Positions 5,329 through 6,535 of a stretch of DNA of 6,535 bases are shown here, in pieces; within the stretch, counting starts at the first letter, position 1; every line of letters begins with the position of its first letter. Source of the stretch: JAZGHN01 sp964496725 (lineage in GTDB: Bacteria > Chloroflexota > Dehalococcoidia > Dehalococcoidales > E44-bin46); assembly GCA_964496725.1 (NCBI GenBank), contig CAZCAS010000070.1, positions 1 through 6,535 of the forward strand. The letters are read 5' to 3'. The position numbers and the translations under genes are program-made. The notes under the pieces are model-generated. The model searched no databases and was not told the origin of the DNA. It saw only the letters and a list, made by a program, of their open reading frames with translations.

Positions 5329-6535
5329 ATGGCACCAGCCATTCTCCTCATTAATACCAATATGGCGCGGCCTCCGGTCAGCCCGGTAGGTTTGGAGTAT
5401 CTGGGTGAAGCCCTTATTGAAGCCGGGGTGCCAGTGCGAGTCCTAGACCTCCCCTTTGAGACTGACTGGGAAGACTCTTTGGCACGAGAGCTTAAGAGTG
5501 CCGAACTGCTCGCCGTAGGACTAACAGTACGTAACACCGATGACTGCTGCTTCGCTTCCAGAAAGTCTTTCCTACCCTGGATTCGTGAGGTTGTCGCTGA
5601 ATCCAAAAAGCTTACCGAAGCGCCTGTTTTCCTGGGTGGGGTTGGGTTCTCCACAATGCCTGAGGCTGTGCTCAGGGCTGTGGGAGCTGATGGTGGCATT
5701 GACGGTGACGGCGAGGAGGCTACGCTGGCTTTAGTCCACTGCCTTATGAAAGGGGAGGACTTTACCCACCTACCCAACCTGGTTTATCGGCATAACGGGA
5801 ATATATTTCGCAATCCCAGGGCTGAGGTTGACCTGCAGCGTCTGCCTCCACCACGTCGAAGAATCTTTGACAACAGACGATATGAGCAGTTGGGGGCGAT
5901 GGTGGGCATAGAGACCAAGCGAGGCTGTCCGCAAAAATGCATCTTCTGTGCTGACCCTGTTGCCAAGGGTGCGAGAATACGCCTCAGACCGCCAGAGGTT
6001 GTGGTCCAGGAATTGGAAGACCTCCAGCAACAGAGAGTGTCATGGTTTCACCTTTGTGATAGCGAGTTTAACATCCCTCTGAAGCATGCTAAAGATGTAT
6101 GCCGGGCCATCATCGGCAAGGGGCTGGGAGACAAGATAAGGTGGTATTGCTACTGCTCTCCACTTCCCTTTGACCGGGAGTTGGCCCATCTTATGAAGGT
6201 TGCCGGTTGCGCTGGCATAAATTTCGGTGTCGATTCTCTATGTGATGAACAGCTTCAAAGACTGGGCAAAGCACATTCAGCAGAGGATGTCCGGCAGCTG
6301 GTTCGTCTCCTCAATGTCGAAGAGCTTAATTATATGTTTGACTTGCTGATAGGCGGTCCGGGGGAAACGGCAGAGGCAGTACAAATAACCATCAATAAAG
6401 CAAGAGAATTCAATGTCCCCCTTGTAGGAATAGCCGTCGGCGTCAGGGTATATCCGCATACCCCCCTGGGGAAGGCGATAGCTGACGGGGTAATCGAGGG
6501 AGGGCTACATCCCAATAATGGAGGAGGTCCCGAGC
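5329..6535 (+). CDS. B12-binding domain radical SAM protein, TsrM-like (3' end outside window)
   Basis: The frame is open from ATG 5329 to the window end, giving 402 residues of an unfinished protein. Residues about 1-140 form a cobalamin-binding Rossmann domain, with ILLINTN (5-11), PPVSPVGLEYLGEAL (15-29), GLTVRNTDDC (64-73), FLGGVGF (101-107) and GADGGIDGDGEEA (119-131). A linker follows, then the radical SAM barrel: TKRGCPQKCIFC (196-207) holds Cys200, Cys204 and Cys207 for the 4Fe-4S cluster. Later segments are HLCDSEFNIP (241-250), YCYCSPLPFD (273-282) and DLLIGGPGET (338-347). Such enzymes usually methylate unactivated carbon or phosphorus centres. The NTN...RPP...GLEYL start and VRNTDD segment resemble proteins annotated as tryptophan 2-C-methyltransferase, but the real substrate is unknown. 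It starts 33 bp after the beta-CASP gene, probably in the same transcript. Cysteine is abundant (12 in 402 residues). Confidence 0.88.
   Translation, partial: MAPAILLINTNMARPPVSPVGLEYLGEALIEAGVPVRVLDLPFETDWEDSLARELKSAELLAVGLTVRNTDDCCFASRKSFLPWIREVVAESKKLTEAPVFLGGVGFSTMPEAVLRAVGADGGIDGDGEEATLALVHCLMKGEDFTHLPNLVYRHNGNIFRNPRAEVDLQRLPPPRRRIFDNRRYEQLGAMVGIETKRGCPQKCIFCADPVAKGARIRLRPPEVVVQELEDLQQQRVSWFHLCDSEFNIPLKHAKDVCRAIIGKGLGDKIRWYCYCSPLPFDRELAHLMKVAGCAGINFGVDSLCDEQLQRLGKAHSAEDVRQLVRLLNVEELNYMFDLLIGGPGETAEAVQITINKAREFNVPLVGIAVGVRVYPHTPLGKAIADGVIEGGLHPNNGGGPE

Noticed and set aside
5130..5777. A 215-codon minus-strand open frame over the beta-CASP end and radical SAM start
   Set aside because: It overlaps two well-supported genes and the gap between them. 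Its Ser/Arg/Pro-rich composition is typical of an antisense shadow frame.
1..6535. CRISPR arrays, insertion sequences, tRNA/rRNA genes, tandem repeats, defence or toxin-antitoxin modules
   Set aside because: On reading, I saw no regularly spaced repeats, no inverted-repeat-bounded transposase, no tRNA-like cloverleaf and no defence-type protein. Almost all of the window is accounted for by housekeeping and enzyme genes.

Overview
The window is bacterial chromosomal DNA of roughly even base composition. Seven genes are packed on the + strand; two run off the window, one at each end. There is no sign of mobile elements, tRNA/rRNA genes, CRISPR arrays or phage genes. The pyrH-frr-uppS-cdsA order is a widespread bacterial housekeeping cluster. 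The wording of several proteins recalls Chloroflexota, especially Dehalococcoidia: the histidine phosphatase with an SHR motif, the RNase J-like protein, and the B12-binding radical SAM protein. That assignment rests on recalled resemblance and is only moderately likely.

Region 1 (1-2488) is the housekeeping block. It holds the C-terminal 40% of UMP kinase (pyrH), a full ribosome recycling factor (frr), undecaprenyl diphosphate synthase (uppS) and phosphatidate cytidylyltransferase (cdsA). Gaps between genes are 4, 42 and 28 bp, which fits one transcription unit. Together these genes supply UMP for nucleotide pools, recycle ribosomes, make the C55 lipid carrier for cell-wall or glycan assembly, and make CDP-diacylglycerol for phospholipids.

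Region 2 (2489-3172) holds a histidine phosphatase of the phosphoglycerate-mutase superfamily. It lies where many bacteria carry dxr, rseP and ispG after cdsA. Its substrate cannot be read from the sequence.

Region 3 (3173-6535) appears to be a second transcription unit. A good sigma70-type promoter (TTGACA, 19 bp, TACAAT) lies at 3212-3242. It is followed by a short MgtC/SapB-type membrane protein, a divergent beta-CASP metallo-beta-lactamase protein related to RNase J, and a B12-binding radical SAM enzyme resembling the tryptophan 2-C-methyltransferase (TsrM) type, cut by the window end. All three have a strong AAGGAG ribosome binding site, unlike most genes in regions 1 and 2. No convincing terminator was found anywhere. 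The least ordinary parts are the beta-CASP protein, with about 50 extra residues inside its metallo-beta-lactamase core, and the adjacent cobalamin radical SAM enzyme. I do not see a clearly new multi-gene system.
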